The notes beneath the pieces were generated by a model, which was not told the DNA's origin, did not search any database, and saw only the letters and a list, made by a program, of their open reading frames with translations. A stretch of DNA of 35,001 nt, taken from MAG-120531 sp963934855 (GTDB taxonomy: Bacteria; Bacteroidota; Bacteroidia; Flavobacteriales; Flavobacteriaceae). This document shows positions 22,962 to 31,426 of this stretch, piece by piece. The stretch spans positions 1 through 35,001 of the forward strand of contig CAWWAC010000020.1 in NCBI GenBank assembly GCA_963934855.1, written 5' to 3'. Numbering within the stretch: the stretch's first letter is position 1; each line of letters begins with the position of its first letter. Made by a program: the position numbers and the translations under genes.

Positions 22962-24611
22962 ATGAAATCATTTTATTGTTATTTTTTTCTTTTGTTGTTT
23001 TGTAGCTTTCCTCTAAGGGCGCAAACAGTTTCTAAACAAAAGTGGGTAGAGAATACCTATGCAGCCATGAGTCCAGAGGAGCGGCTGGGGCAGCTATTTG
23101 TCATTATGGTTCAAAGTAGGGCAGAAGAGAATGTATTGACTGCATTTGAAAACGAGGTATCCCGATACCAACCAGGTGGGGTTATTTTCTCCTTGGGAAC
23201 TCCTTATAAACAAGCAGAACTCACCAACCACTACCAGTCTATATCTAAGGTGCCTCTTATGATTTCAATGGATGCGGAATGGGGCATTGCTATGCGCTTA
23301 GATTCTGTACCTAGTTATCCTTGGAACATGACCATGGGTGCTATACAAGACCTAGAGCTTATTAGAACACTGGGTCAGCATATGGGTATGCAAGCCAAGA
23401 GATTGGGAGTACATATGAATTTTGCGCCTGTGGCCGATGTCAATATTAATCCTAACAACCCTATTATTGGCAATAGGTCTTTTGGGTCAGATGTGAGAAA
23501 AGTATCGGCAAGGGCTTTGGCCCTTAGCCAGGGAATGAATAGAGAAGGCGTCTTTACTTGTGCCAAGCATTTTCCTGGACATGGAGATACTGAAGTAGAT
23601 TCTCATAAGGCTCTACCTCTTTTGCCCTTTACAAAAGCACGCCTAGACAGTATAGAATTATACCCATATAAAACGCCTTTACTCCAAAGCGTTCAAGGGG
23701 TTATGGTGGCGCATTTAGACGTACCTGTGCTCACGGGTGTTCCAGGACTTCCTGTTTCCCTCTCTAAAAAAGCGACTACAGATTTATTGCAAAAGACTCT
23801 TGGTTTTAAAGGGCTTGTATTTACAGACGCCTTAAATATGAAAGGGGCTTCTGATTTTTCTTCAGATGGAGATGTAGCTTTAATGGCTTTTTTAGCAGGA
23901 AATGACGTATTGGTAATCCCCAATAATTTAGGGTTATCCATTCTACATATGAAGGCGGCCCTAGACAACGGAAGTCTTACACAGGAGCGTTTGGCGCATT
24001 CTGTAAAAAAAATATTAGCGGCAAAATACAACTTAGGACTTCACCATTACAGCCCAATAGTATTAAAAAACCTTACCAATGATTTAAACCTCCCAATGTA
24101 TCAGAAGGCCATTGATAAGGCATATGATCATGCGGCTACATTTGTTCAACAGGGTTCTAGGCCAGCAATAGTGATAGCTAAAAATGCCAAGGTGGCTTAT
24201 GTAAAAATGGGAGATGCTTCTGGTATGTCCTTTGAAAGAGATTTACTTAAAAGAGGCGCTGTGGCTTTCACAACTGAACAGCTGGCTACCAATGTGAAGC
24301 AGCTAAGTGGCTTTGAATATGTTGTGGTAGGCCACCACCGGCCTATGAATACTGCCTATAAGGCACATAAAATGACGGAAGAAGAAATTAGACTACTTAA
24401 AAAAATTAATGATTTAGACAATAGCATGGTGCTTGCCGTATTTACAAAGCCTTATGCCCTGTTAGATATCCCTTTTGTAAGTGACATTCCAGCCTTGTTT
24501 TTTGGCTACCAGAATGCACCAGAGATGGGGACTTATGCGGTGCGGGTTTTATATGGAGAGGCGACTGCTTTAGGGAAGCTACCGGTTGCATTAGCTGGTG
24601 TTAAAAAATAA
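22962..24611 (+). CDS. Glycoside hydrolase family 3, NagZ-like beta-N-acetylhexosaminidase
   Basis: A 549-residue exported enzyme. The signal peptide ends around FPLRAQ (residues 1-20). The GH3 catalytic domain (~25-370) includes the NagZ-type motif KHFPGHGDTEVDSHK, in which His acts with Asp in acid-base catalysis, and the nucleophile Asp289 in VFTDALNMKG. A C-terminal GH3 C-domain-like part (~390-549) is present. Likely substrate is GlcNAc-(anhydro)MurNAc from peptidoglycan, or chitin-like oligosaccharides. Export to the periplasm or surface is typical of Bacteroidetes members, unlike the cytoplasmic E. coli NagZ. It ends 3 bp before bshA, so the two are cotranscribed. Confidence 0.9.
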   Translation: MKSFYCYFFLLLFCSFPLRAQTVSKQKWVENTYAAMSPEERLGQLFVIMVQSRAEENVLTAFENEVSRYQPGGVIFSLGTPYKQAELTNHYQSISKVPLMISMDAEWGIAMRLDSVPSYPWNMTMGAIQDLELIRTLGQHMGMQAKRLGVHMNFAPVADVNINPNNPIIGNRSFGSDVRKVSARALALSQGMNREGVFTCAKHFPGHGDTEVDSHKALPLLPFTKARLDSIELYPYKTPLLQSVQGVMVAHLDVPVLTGVPGLPVSLSKKATTDLLQKTLGFKGLVFTDALNMKGASDFSSDGDVALMAFLAGNDVLVIPNNLGLSILHMKAALDNGSLTQERLAHSVKKILAAKYNLGLHHYSPIVLKNLTNDLNLPMYQKAIDKAYDHAATFVQQGSRPAIVIAKNAKVAYVKMGDASGMSFERDLLKRGAVAFTTEQLATNVKQLSGFEYVVVGHHRPMNTAYKAHKMTEEEIRLLKKINDLDNSMVLAVFTKPYALLDIPFVSDIPALFFGYQNAPEMGTYAVRVLYGEATALGKLPVALAGVKK

Positions 24612-24614
24612 AAT

Positions 24615-25751
24615 ATGAAAATTGCAATTGTTTGTTATCCCACCTTTGGTGGTAGTGGTGTAGTAGCTACGGAATTAGGGATTGCGCTTGCTAATAGGGG
24701 TCATGAAATACATTTTGTAACCTATAAGCAGCCAGTTCGTTTGGACCTTTTAAATTCAAATATTTATTTTCACGAGGTGCATGTACCTGAATATGCTTTA
24801 TTTCATTACCAACCCTATGAATTGGCCTTGTCTAGTAAATTAGTAGACACGGTAAAAATGTACGCAATAGAATTGCTGCATGTACATTACGCCATTCCTC
24901 ACGCCTATGCAGGCTATATGGCCAAGCAAATGTTGGTAGAGCAGGGGATTTATATTCCAATGGTAACCACTCTTCACGGAACAGACATCACACTAGTGGG
25001 TAAGCACCCTTTTTACAAGCCAGCGGTGACTTTTAGTATAAATCATTCAGATGTGGTTACGGCTGTTTCTGACAGCCTTAAAAAAGAAACCTTATCTCTC
25101 TTTGACATTAAAAAAGACATTGTAGTGATTCCTAATTTTATTGATACTTCTAAGTATAGGCATAATTATACAGATTGCCAGAGAACGCTTATGGCTCAGG
25201 ATCACGAGCGTATTATTACTCATGTTTCTAACTTTAGAAAGGTGAAACGCATTGGAGATGTGGTGTCTATTTTTCATAAAATTCAAAAGGTACTTCCTGC
25301 TAAATTACTCATGGTTGGAGACGGGCCGGAGAGAGAAATGGCAGAATTGCAGTGTGAACAATTAGGCATTTCTGACAAGGTTTTATTTCTTGGTAATAGT
25401 AATGAAGTAGATAGAATTTTATGTTTTTCAGATCTTTTCTTACTGCCTTCAGAAACAGAGAGTTTTGGATTGGCAGCACTAGAAGCTATGGTGAATGAGG
25501 TACCAGTAATTTCTAGTAATACTGGTGGTATTCCAGAGGTAAATGTTCATGGAGAAACAGGTTACTTGAGCCCAGTAGGCGCAGTAGACGAAATGGCAGA
25601 AAATGCCATTAGTATTTTAAAAGATTCAGAAACTTTAGATCGTTTTAAAAAGAAAGCAGCCCTTATGGCACAAGATTTTGATCTCTTAAAAATTTTGCCG
25701 CTCTATGAGGAGGTCTATGAAAAAGCCTATGCTTCAAGAGTAGCTTTATAA
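24615..25751 (+). CDS. bshA: N-acetyl-alpha-D-glucosaminyl L-malate synthase BshA
   Basis: A 378-residue GT4-family glycosyltransferase for the first step of bacillithiol synthesis, joining GlcNAc from UDP-GlcNAc to L-malate. The start MKIAIVCYPTFGGSGVVATELG is diagnostic of BshA. The GT4 donor-binding region is seen as LLPSETESFGLAALEAM with the conserved E-x7-E pattern, followed by NTGGIPEV. bshB and bshC are not in the window. The 3' end overlaps the convergent nucleotide-sugar dehydrogenase by 6 bp. Pairing with a GlcNAc-releasing hydrolase may be coincidental. Confidence 0.95.
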   Translation: MKIAIVCYPTFGGSGVVATELGIALANRGHEIHFVTYKQPVRLDLLNSNIYFHEVHVPEYALFHYQPYELALSSKLVDTVKMYAIELLHVHYAIPHAYAGYMAKQMLVEQGIYIPMVTTLHGTDITLVGKHPFYKPAVTFSINHSDVVTAVSDSLKKETLSLFDIKKDIVVIPNFIDTSKYRHNYTDCQRTLMAQDHERIITHVSNFRKVKRIGDVVSIFHKIQKVLPAKLLMVGDGPEREMAELQCEQLGISDKVLFLGNSNEVDRILCFSDLFLLPSETESFGLAALEAMVNEVPVISSNTGGIPEVNVHGETGYLSPVGAVDEMAENAISILKDSETLDRFKKKAALMAQDFDLLKILPLYEEVYEKAYASRVAL

Positions 25752-27032
25752 GTGTCCGTGGGCAGGGCAGCTAAAATCTTGTTTTACCTTGTAAATTACC
25801 CCTTTATCTGTTAAGTAGACACGCCAATCTATTTCTTTTAGAGCGTAGTGAGGAACACACAAAACAATGGCACTATATGTCTGAATTTTTGGTTCTTCTA
25901 CAAGTGAAACTCCGTAATTTTTATGAGCTGCATTTGCATCTGCCACAGGGTCATAAACACTAAGTTGGGCTCCATAAGCCTCTAGTGCTTTATAGACCGT
26001 CATGACACCTGTATTTCTCACATCTGGACAATTTTCCTTAAAGGAGAAGCCTACTAGTAGTATGGGCGCTGCTAACGCGCTTTGTTTTTTAAGTCCCATT
26101 AGGTGCAATAATTGGCCCGCTACAAAGGCTCCCATTTGGTTGTTAAGTTTTCTACCCGCTAATATCACCTTTGGGTGGTATCCTATTTGTTTTGCCTTGG
26201 CAGCTAAGTAATAGGGGTCTACGCCAATACAATGCCCCCCTACAAGCCCAGGAGTAAACGGCATGAAATTCCATTTGGTTGCGGCTGCTTTTAAAACCTC
26301 TGTAGTGTCTAAGCCCATTTTTCCAAAAATCATAGCCAACTCATTTACAAAAGCAATATTGAGGTCTCTTTGAGCATTTTCTATCACCTTTGCCGCTTCT
26401 GCTACTTGTATACTAGGTGCTAAATAGGTACCTGCATTAATAACAGAATTGTATAAGTTATTTATATATTGTGCGGCCTCTGGAGTAGATCCAGAAGTAA
26501 TTTTAACAATGTCTTTAAGTTTTCGGCTTTGGTCTCCTGGATTTATTCGCTCTGGAGAGTAGCCTAAAAAGAAATCTGTGTTGTAAATTAAGTGGCTCTC
26601 TTTTTCTAAAATAGGTTTGCAAATGTCTTCTGTAGCGCCTGGGTAAACGGTAGACTCAAAGACTACATAGCTTCCTTTTTGCATGGCTTTTCCTACTGTT
26701 TTGGAGGCGGCTTTTAGCATAGAGAAATCGGGTTCATTCTTTGTGTCTACAGGTGTAGGTACACAAACAATAAAAAAATTACAAGCACTTAAATGAGCTG
26801 CTTTTGTAGTACAAAACAATCCTTTTGCAGTATTTTTTTCTTGTTTTAAAACAGTTTTTAATTCCTGTGTAGTAACCTCTAGATTAGGATCTTCTCCATT
26901 TATAATACCCCTTACTCTCTCATAGTCTAGATCAAAACCAATAACACTATATTGCTCTGAAAGTAATGCAGCTAGTGGAAGTCCCACATAACCAAGGCCA
27001 ATAATTCCAATTTTAACATGAGAATTGTTCAT
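25746..27032 (-). CDS. Nucleotide-sugar dehydrogenase, UDP-N-acetylhexosamine type (TviB/WbpO-like)
   Basis: A 428-residue NAD-dependent dehydrogenase oxidising C6 of a UDP-HexNAc to the uronic acid in two steps. The N-terminal GIIGLGYVGLPLAALL binds NAD, and Cys268 in VGGHCIGVDPYYL is the thioester-forming catalytic residue. The GHCIGVDPYYL form is typical of UDP-GalNAc/UDP-GlcNAc 6-dehydrogenases such as TviB and WbpO, rather than UDP-glucose dehydrogenase. It is the last gene of a three-gene minus-strand operon, 15 bp after ugd. The product would feed capsule, exopolysaccharide or O-antigen synthesis. Confidence 0.88.
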   Translation of the reverse strand: MNNSHVKIGIIGLGYVGLPLAALLSEQYSVIGFDLDYERVRGIINGEDPNLEVTTQELKTVLKQEKNTAKGLFCTTKAAHLSACNFFIVCVPTPVDTKNEPDFSMLKAASKTVGKAMQKGSYVVFESTVYPGATEDICKPILEKESHLIYNTDFFLGYSPERINPGDQSRKLKDIVKITSGSTPEAAQYINNLYNSVINAGTYLAPSIQVAEAAKVIENAQRDLNIAFVNELAMIFGKMGLDTTEVLKAAATKWNFMPFTPGLVGGHCIGVDPYYLAAKAKQIGYHPKVILAGRKLNNQMGAFVAGQLLHLMGLKKQSALAAPILLVGFSFKENCPDVRNTGVMTVYKALEAYGAQLSVYDPVADANAAHKNYGVSLVEEPKIQTYSAIVLCVPHYALKEIDWRVYLTDKGVIYKVKQDFSCPAHGHL

Positions 27033-27047
27033 AAATAATTTTAAGTA

Positions 27048-28376
27048 CTATTTCTTTCCTATTTGATAGTACTCAAAGCCTCTTTTTTGCATTTCAATAT
27101 CTGAGTACTGGTTTCTTCCATCAAAAATAATAGGACTAGAGAGCTCCACTTTAATGGCATCAAAATCTGGCGCTCTAAAAGTTTTCCATTCTGTGAGTAG
27201 AATCATGGCGTGAGCCCCTTTAAGTGCCTCGTATTTATTGCTGCTATAACTCACATTTGGAGTTTCTTTAAGGTAAAAATGCGCCGCTTCTTTCATAGCT
27301 TTTGGGTCAAATGCTTGTACTTTTGCACCTCTAGCCACTAAATCTTTAATGATGTAAATGGCTGGCGCCTCTCTCATATCATCTGTTTCTGGCTTAAAGG
27401 CTAATCCCCATACAGCAAAGGTTTTACCAGAAAGATCTTTTCCAAAACGGCTGACTACTTTATTGGCAATTACCATTTTTTGAGCCTCATTTACGGCTTC
27501 TACTGCGCCTATTAGCTTGGCGTCATAACCATTTTCTTCTGCTGTTTTTTTTAGCGCTTTTACATCTTTTGGAAAGCAAGAGCCTCCATAACCACTCCCT
27601 GGATAAATAAAACTATACCCAATACGGCTGTCTGAGCCAATGCCTATCCTCACTTTATTTACATCTGCACCTACCAGCTCACATATATTAGCTATCTCAT
27701 TCATAAATGAGATTTTAGTAGCCAACATGGCATTGGCTACATATTTGGTCATTTCTGCAGAGCGAACGTCCATAGTAATGAGTCTGTCCATACTACTTCT
27801 AAAAAAAGGCACGTATAATTTACGCATCACTTCAAAGGCTTCTGAACTGTCTGCGCCAATCACCACACGGTCTGGCTTCATGAAATCTGCAATGGCATCT
27901 CCTTCTTTTAAAAACTCTGGATTAGACACCACCGAGAAATCTATTTTTATTCCTCTTTTTTCAAGGGCTTTTTCTATAGTAGCTTTTACCTTATCTGCGG
28001 TCCCAACAGGAACTGTAGATTTATCTACCACTATAAGGGGTTTGGTCATATGTTGCCCTATGCTGTTAGCTACCTGAAGTACATATTGTAAATCTGCAGA
28101 TCCATCTGCGCCCATAGGAGTTCCTACTGCTATAAAAGCAACATCTGTATGGGGCAACTGCGTGGCTAGGTCTGTAGAAAAATGTAAACTTTTATTTTCT
28201 GTATTGCGTTTTACCATGGCTTCCAAACCAGGCTCATATATAGGAATAATCCCTTGTTTTAAATCTTCAATTTTTTTGAGATCTACATCTATACAGTGTA
28301 CTTTATTTCCCATTTCTGCAAAACATGCACCACTCACTAAACCCACGTATCCTGTACCTATAACTGTTAAATTCAT
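27048..28376 (-). CDS. ugd: UDP-glucose 6-dehydrogenase
   Basis: A 442-residue enzyme making UDP-glucuronate from UDP-glucose with two NAD. The NAD motif is GTGYVGLVSGACFAEMG at the N-terminus. Catalytic Cys267 is in the PGSGYGGSCFPKDVKAL segment that defines true UDP-glucose dehydrogenases, and VWGLAFKPETDDMREAP lies in the C-terminal domain. It sits 9 bp after the epimerase gene, which uses its product, and is cotranscribed with both flanking genes. Confidence 0.93.
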   Translation of the reverse strand: MNLTVIGTGYVGLVSGACFAEMGNKVHCIDVDLKKIEDLKQGIIPIYEPGLEAMVKRNTENKSLHFSTDLATQLPHTDVAFIAVGTPMGADGSADLQYVLQVANSIGQHMTKPLIVVDKSTVPVGTADKVKATIEKALEKRGIKIDFSVVSNPEFLKEGDAIADFMKPDRVVIGADSSEAFEVMRKLYVPFFRSSMDRLITMDVRSAEMTKYVANAMLATKISFMNEIANICELVGADVNKVRIGIGSDSRIGYSFIYPGSGYGGSCFPKDVKALKKTAEENGYDAKLIGAVEAVNEAQKMVIANKVVSRFGKDLSGKTFAVWGLAFKPETDDMREAPAIYIIKDLVARGAKVQAFDPKAMKEAAHFYLKETPNVSYSSNKYEALKGAHAMILLTEWKTFRAPDFDAIKVELSSPIIFDGRNQYSDIEMQKRGFEYYQIGKK

Positions 28377-28385
28377 TAATTTTTT

Positions 28386-29414
28386 TTAAGAGATTTTATA
28401 ATATTTTTTATACCAATTTATAAAGTTTTCTATTCCTTTTTTTACTGGGGTGTTTGGCTGGTATTGGTAATCATTTTTTAATCCAGAAACATCTGCCCAT
28501 GTACTGGCTACATCGCCTGCTTGCATGGGCATAAACTCTTTAATAGCCTTAGTATCTAGCGCCGTTTCAATAGCGGCTATAAATTCATTGAGCGCCACTG
28601 GACTGCTATTTCCAATATTGTAGAGCTTGTACATTTCTTTTTGAGTGGCTCTTTTTATTGTGGGGGTATTTATTACTGTGGTAACTCCCTTACAAATATC
28701 ATCTATATAGGTAAAATCCCTAGACATATTTCCATGGTTAAACACCTGAATCGGTTTGTTTTCTATCATGGCCTTAGTAAAAAGGAATAGCGCCATATCT
28801 GGTCTACCCCATGGGCCGTACACCGTAAAAAATCTAAGTCCTGTAGTGCAAAATCCATATAAATGGCTGTAGGTATGCGCCATGAGTTCATTGGTTTTTT
28901 TAGAAGCGGCGTACAAGCTAATGGGTCTGTCTACAGATTGTCCCGTATGAAAAGGGACTTTCTCATTAAGCCCATAAACAGAAGAAGAACTGGCATATAC
29001 CAAATGTCTAACGCCATACTGTCTACAGCCTTCTAAGATATTGAGAAAGCCTACAATATTACTGTCTATATAGGTTTCAGGATTATCAATGCTGTACCTA
29101 ACTCCTGCCTGTGCGGCCAAGTTACAAACTACCTCAAAGCTTTCCTTTTTAAAGAGAAGGGGCAGTAAGTCCCTGTCTTCTAATTGTAGCTTTATAAAAC
29201 TAAAATCTTTTTCTGTACTACTTTTGGCTTGTTGGTTATAAGGTAAGCGCCCGGCGTCTTGCACTCCTAATTCCTGCAACCTGGCGTACTTTAAGCCCAC
29301 CTCATAGTAATCATTAAGATTGTCTAACCCTACTACACTGTGTCCCTCAGACAACAATTGCTTGCAAACGTGAAAACCAATAAAACCTGCTGCTCCTGTA
29401 ACAAGGATTTTCAT
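28386..29414 (-). CDS. NAD-dependent epimerase, probable UDP-glucuronate 4-epimerase
   Basis: A 342-residue extended short-chain dehydrogenase. The NAD motif is GAAGFIGFHV (residues 7-16), and the catalytic YAASK motif lies in SLYAASKKTNELMAHTY. The sequence pattern LDNLNDYYEVGLKYARL and RFFTVYGPWGRPDMA matches the CapI/UDP-glucuronate 4-epimerase group, giving UDP-galacturonate. It is first in the operon with ugd downstream, which fits: ugd makes its substrate. A -7 box lies 21 bp before the start. Confidence 0.88.
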   Translation of the reverse strand: MKILVTGAAGFIGFHVCKQLLSEGHSVVGLDNLNDYYEVGLKYARLQELGVQDAGRLPYNQQAKSSTEKDFSFIKLQLEDRDLLPLLFKKESFEVVCNLAAQAGVRYSIDNPETYIDSNIVGFLNILEGCRQYGVRHLVYASSSSVYGLNEKVPFHTGQSVDRPISLYAASKKTNELMAHTYSHLYGFCTTGLRFFTVYGPWGRPDMALFLFTKAMIENKPIQVFNHGNMSRDFTYIDDICKGVTTVINTPTIKRATQKEMYKLYNIGNSSPVALNEFIAAIETALDTKAIKEFMPMQAGDVASTWADVSGLKNDYQYQPNTPVKKGIENFINWYKKYYKIS

Positions 29415-29434
29415 AAATACTCCTTTAATAGCTT

Positions 29435-29442
29435 CAAAAGTA
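29435..29442 (-). promoter_or_regulatory. -7 box for the nucleotide-sugar operon
   Basis: Minus-strand TACTTTTG matches TAnnTTTG, 21 bp upstream of the epimerase ATG. No clear -33 partner. Confidence 0.4.
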
Positions 29443-29493
29443 CGGAAAATATGTGTTTTTTTTGACTAAAGATTTATTTACAAACGAAGTTGA

Positions 29494-29525
29494 TTTGTAT
29501 TAATTTTGTGCGTATATTATTTTTG
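29494..29525 (+). promoter_or_regulatory. Promoter for the ATP-grasp/GNAT pair
   Basis: TTTG (29494-29497), 20-bp spacer, then TATTTTTG (29518-29525) fits the Bacteroidetes TTTG-N20-TAnnTTTG promoter well. A second overlapping box TAATTTTG is at 29501-29508. Transcription should start near 29532, 42 bp before the first ATG. Confidence 0.55.
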
Positions 29526-29573
29526 TTAGCAGTGAATAAAACACTTATATTTTAAAAAGACATCTAACTATTT

Positions 29574-30902
29574 ATGGATGCTAATACCCAGCAAAATATT
29601 GCTAAGAAGCCCCTTTTGCTCCTCACCAAAATGAAAATATTGTTTGTCTCAAGATGGGGAGAAACTCTAGACATGGCCTATGCTATGCAGCAAGAAGGAC
29701 ACCAGATTAAATTTTATGTGGGAGATAAGCCCTCCCGCGAAATTGGGTACGGTTTTGTACCCAAGGTCACAGATTGGAAAAAACATGAAGATTGGGCAGA
29801 CCTCATTATTTTTGATTACACTGGCTATGGTGCTATTTGTGAAGCTCTTAGAGCTAAGGGAAAGTTAGTTTTTGGAGGTACTACCTATACAGACAGCTTG
29901 GAATTAGACCGTGACTTTGGGCAGGCAGAACTAAAAAAACTAGGTATAAAAACCCTCCCATATAAAGATTTTGAGAGTTTTCAGGAAGCCATTGCCTATG
30001 TAAAGAAAAATCCCAATGCCTATGTAGTGAAGCCGTCTGGTGAAACTCAGGAATACAAGCAATTATTGTTTGTAGGTTCTGATGACGAAGGCTTAGACGT
30101 GATTAGGGTGTTACAGGCCTATGAAAAATCTTGGGGAAATTCCTTTGGAAATTTTCAATTACAAAGGAAAGTCAAAGGGGTAGAGATTTCAGTATCAGCT
30201 TATTTTAACGGTAAGCAATTTATCTATCCTATAAATATCACTTTTGAACACAAGAAACTATTTCCAAAGGAATTGGGTGTGTCTACAGGAGAGATGGGCT
30301 CTAGTATGTTTTGGACCAAGGATTCTCCCATTTTTGACGCCACCCTCAAGAAATTTGAACCCCTATTAGCCACGCAAGATTTTGTGGGACAATTAGATAT
30401 TAACTGTATTGTAAATGGCAGTGGTATTTACCCTTTAGAGTTTACATCTCGTTTTGGATACCCTCAGATATATATACAAAGGGCTGGAATTATAGAGCCT
30501 TTAGGAGCACTTTTTTATAAATTAGCAGCAGGAATTTCTTTTAAAATTCAGGTAAAGAAAGGATTTCAGGTAGGGGCGTATATGGTGGTGCCACCCTTTC
30601 CTTTTGATGATAAAAAGACCTTTAAGCTCTTCTCAAAAGACTCTGTAATTGTATTTAAAAAACCACAAAAAGAAGGCATTCATCCAATACATCTTAAAAA
30701 GATTAACGAGGAGTGGCTCATTACTGGTAATACTGGAATTGCTTTATTAGTTACGGGTACTGGTTTAAGTATGAAAGATGCTCAGAAACTCATGTATAAC
30801 CGCATCCAAAACGTGATTATTAACAATGCCTATTACAGAACAGATATTGGAGACCGCTGGGCCGATGATTTTGACAAGCTCTGGGCATGGGAACTTCTAT
30901 AA
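29574..30902 (+). CDS. PurD-like ATP-grasp ligase (paralogue, function unknown)
   Basis: A 442-residue protein related to phosphoribosylamine-glycine ligase. An N-terminal Rossmann-like part starts KILFVSRWGETLDMAY, and an ATP-grasp core follows (Lys in AYVVKPSGET, then VSAYFNGKQFIYP, GQLDINCIV, and the LEFTSRFGYPQ motif at ~288-298). True PurD proteins carry GxGxREHAL at the N-terminus and E-x-N-x-R-x-G-D-P in the last motif. Here the REHAL motif is absent, and the motif reads E289-F-T-S-R-F-G-Y-P, replacing the Asn metal ligand by Thr and the Asp by Tyr. It is therefore unlikely to be the purine enzyme and probably joins another carboxylate to an amine. Homologues seem to start at the ATG at 29631 (MKILFV), so the first 19 residues are doubtful. 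A GNAT gene follows after 7 bp. Confidence 0.75.
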   Translation: MDANTQQNIAKKPLLLLTKMKILFVSRWGETLDMAYAMQQEGHQIKFYVGDKPSREIGYGFVPKVTDWKKHEDWADLIIFDYTGYGAICEALRAKGKLVFGGTTYTDSLELDRDFGQAELKKLGIKTLPYKDFESFQEAIAYVKKNPNAYVVKPSGETQEYKQLLFVGSDDEGLDVIRVLQAYEKSWGNSFGNFQLQRKVKGVEISVSAYFNGKQFIYPINITFEHKKLFPKELGVSTGEMGSSMFWTKDSPIFDATLKKFEPLLATQDFVGQLDINCIVNGSGIYPLEFTSRFGYPQIYIQRAGIIEPLGALFYKLAAGISFKIQVKKGFQVGAYMVVPPFPFDDKKTFKLFSKDSVIVFKKPQKEGIHPIHLKKINEEWLITGNTGIALLVTGTGLSMKDAQKLMYNRIQNVIINNAYYRTDIGDRWADDFDKLWAWELL

Positions 30903-30909
30903 AATATTA

Positions 30910-31389
30910 ATGAAACAAAAAAAGTCCCCTTTGAGTTTTAAACTTATAGCGCAGCCTAAAGATTACTTTACTATACTGCCGCTAGATTGGATTGAAATAT
31001 TAAAGTTTCACGGTCTTTTGTATAAACCCTATGCACAAATATACGGACTTTATGAGGCACAAGAACTAATAGCTGGAGGCATTGTCTTTCAGGAACTTTT
31101 ACCTGGAAGTACCGCTTTTGAGGTGGCTCATTCTCAAGAGCTCTTTAAAGAAGTAGGGGCTTATATAGGTTTTGTTTGGGTACTGCCAGAAAGGCGTGGA
31201 GAAAAACTAGGCAGCTTATGGCTAAAAAGTCTTTTTAAAAAATTTCCAAAAAGTAGTTTTTGGCTCAGTATAGAAGAGAAACCTTTGGCCAATTTTTATC
31301 ATAAATTAGGCTTTATAGTCTATAAGACCCACACTGAAAAAGGTCAGTTTCTAGAACAAATTTTGGTGTATCAACCAGAAAATAAATAG
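30910..31389 (+). CDS. GNAT family N-acetyltransferase
   Basis: A 159-residue acyltransferase. The frame continues upstream to an ATG at 30826 inside the ATP-grasp gene; the ATG at 30910, 7 bp after that gene's stop, is the better start (MKQKKSPLSF). The acetyl-CoA binding motif A is seen as FVWVLPERRGEKLGSLWL, with the R-x-x-G-x-K/L-G pattern. Motif B-like PLANFYHKLGF follows near the C-terminus. It is cotranscribed with the PurD-like ligase, so it may acylate the ligase substrate or product. Substrate unknown. Confidence 0.8.
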   Translation: MKQKKSPLSFKLIAQPKDYFTILPLDWIEILKFHGLLYKPYAQIYGLYEAQELIAGGIVFQELLPGSTAFEVAHSQELFKEVGAYIGFVWVLPERRGEKLGSLWLKSLFKKFPKSSFWLSIEEKPLANFYHKLGFIVYKTHTEKGQFLEQILVYQPENK

Positions 31390-31400
31390 CCCCAAAGGGC
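31389..31400 (-). terminator. Possible weak hairpin between convergent genes
   Basis: GCCC-CAAA-GGGC is a short 4-bp GC stem just after the GNAT stop. On the minus strand it is followed by TATTTATTTT, which would suit termination of the acylase transcript. The stem is short, so this is a weak call. Confidence 0.25.
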
Positions 31401-31426
31401 AAGCTAAGAATCTTAATTTATAATGC

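Noticed and set aside
27640..28077. 145-codon open frame antisense to ugd
   Set aside because: It is fully covered by ugd and has no recognisable motif; the Ser/Leu-rich translation is typical of an antisense shadow.
29574..30902. Annotation as the purine enzyme PurD
   Set aside because: N-terminal REHAL motif is absent and metal-site residues in the last ATP-grasp motif are changed, so only a distant paralogue call is supported.
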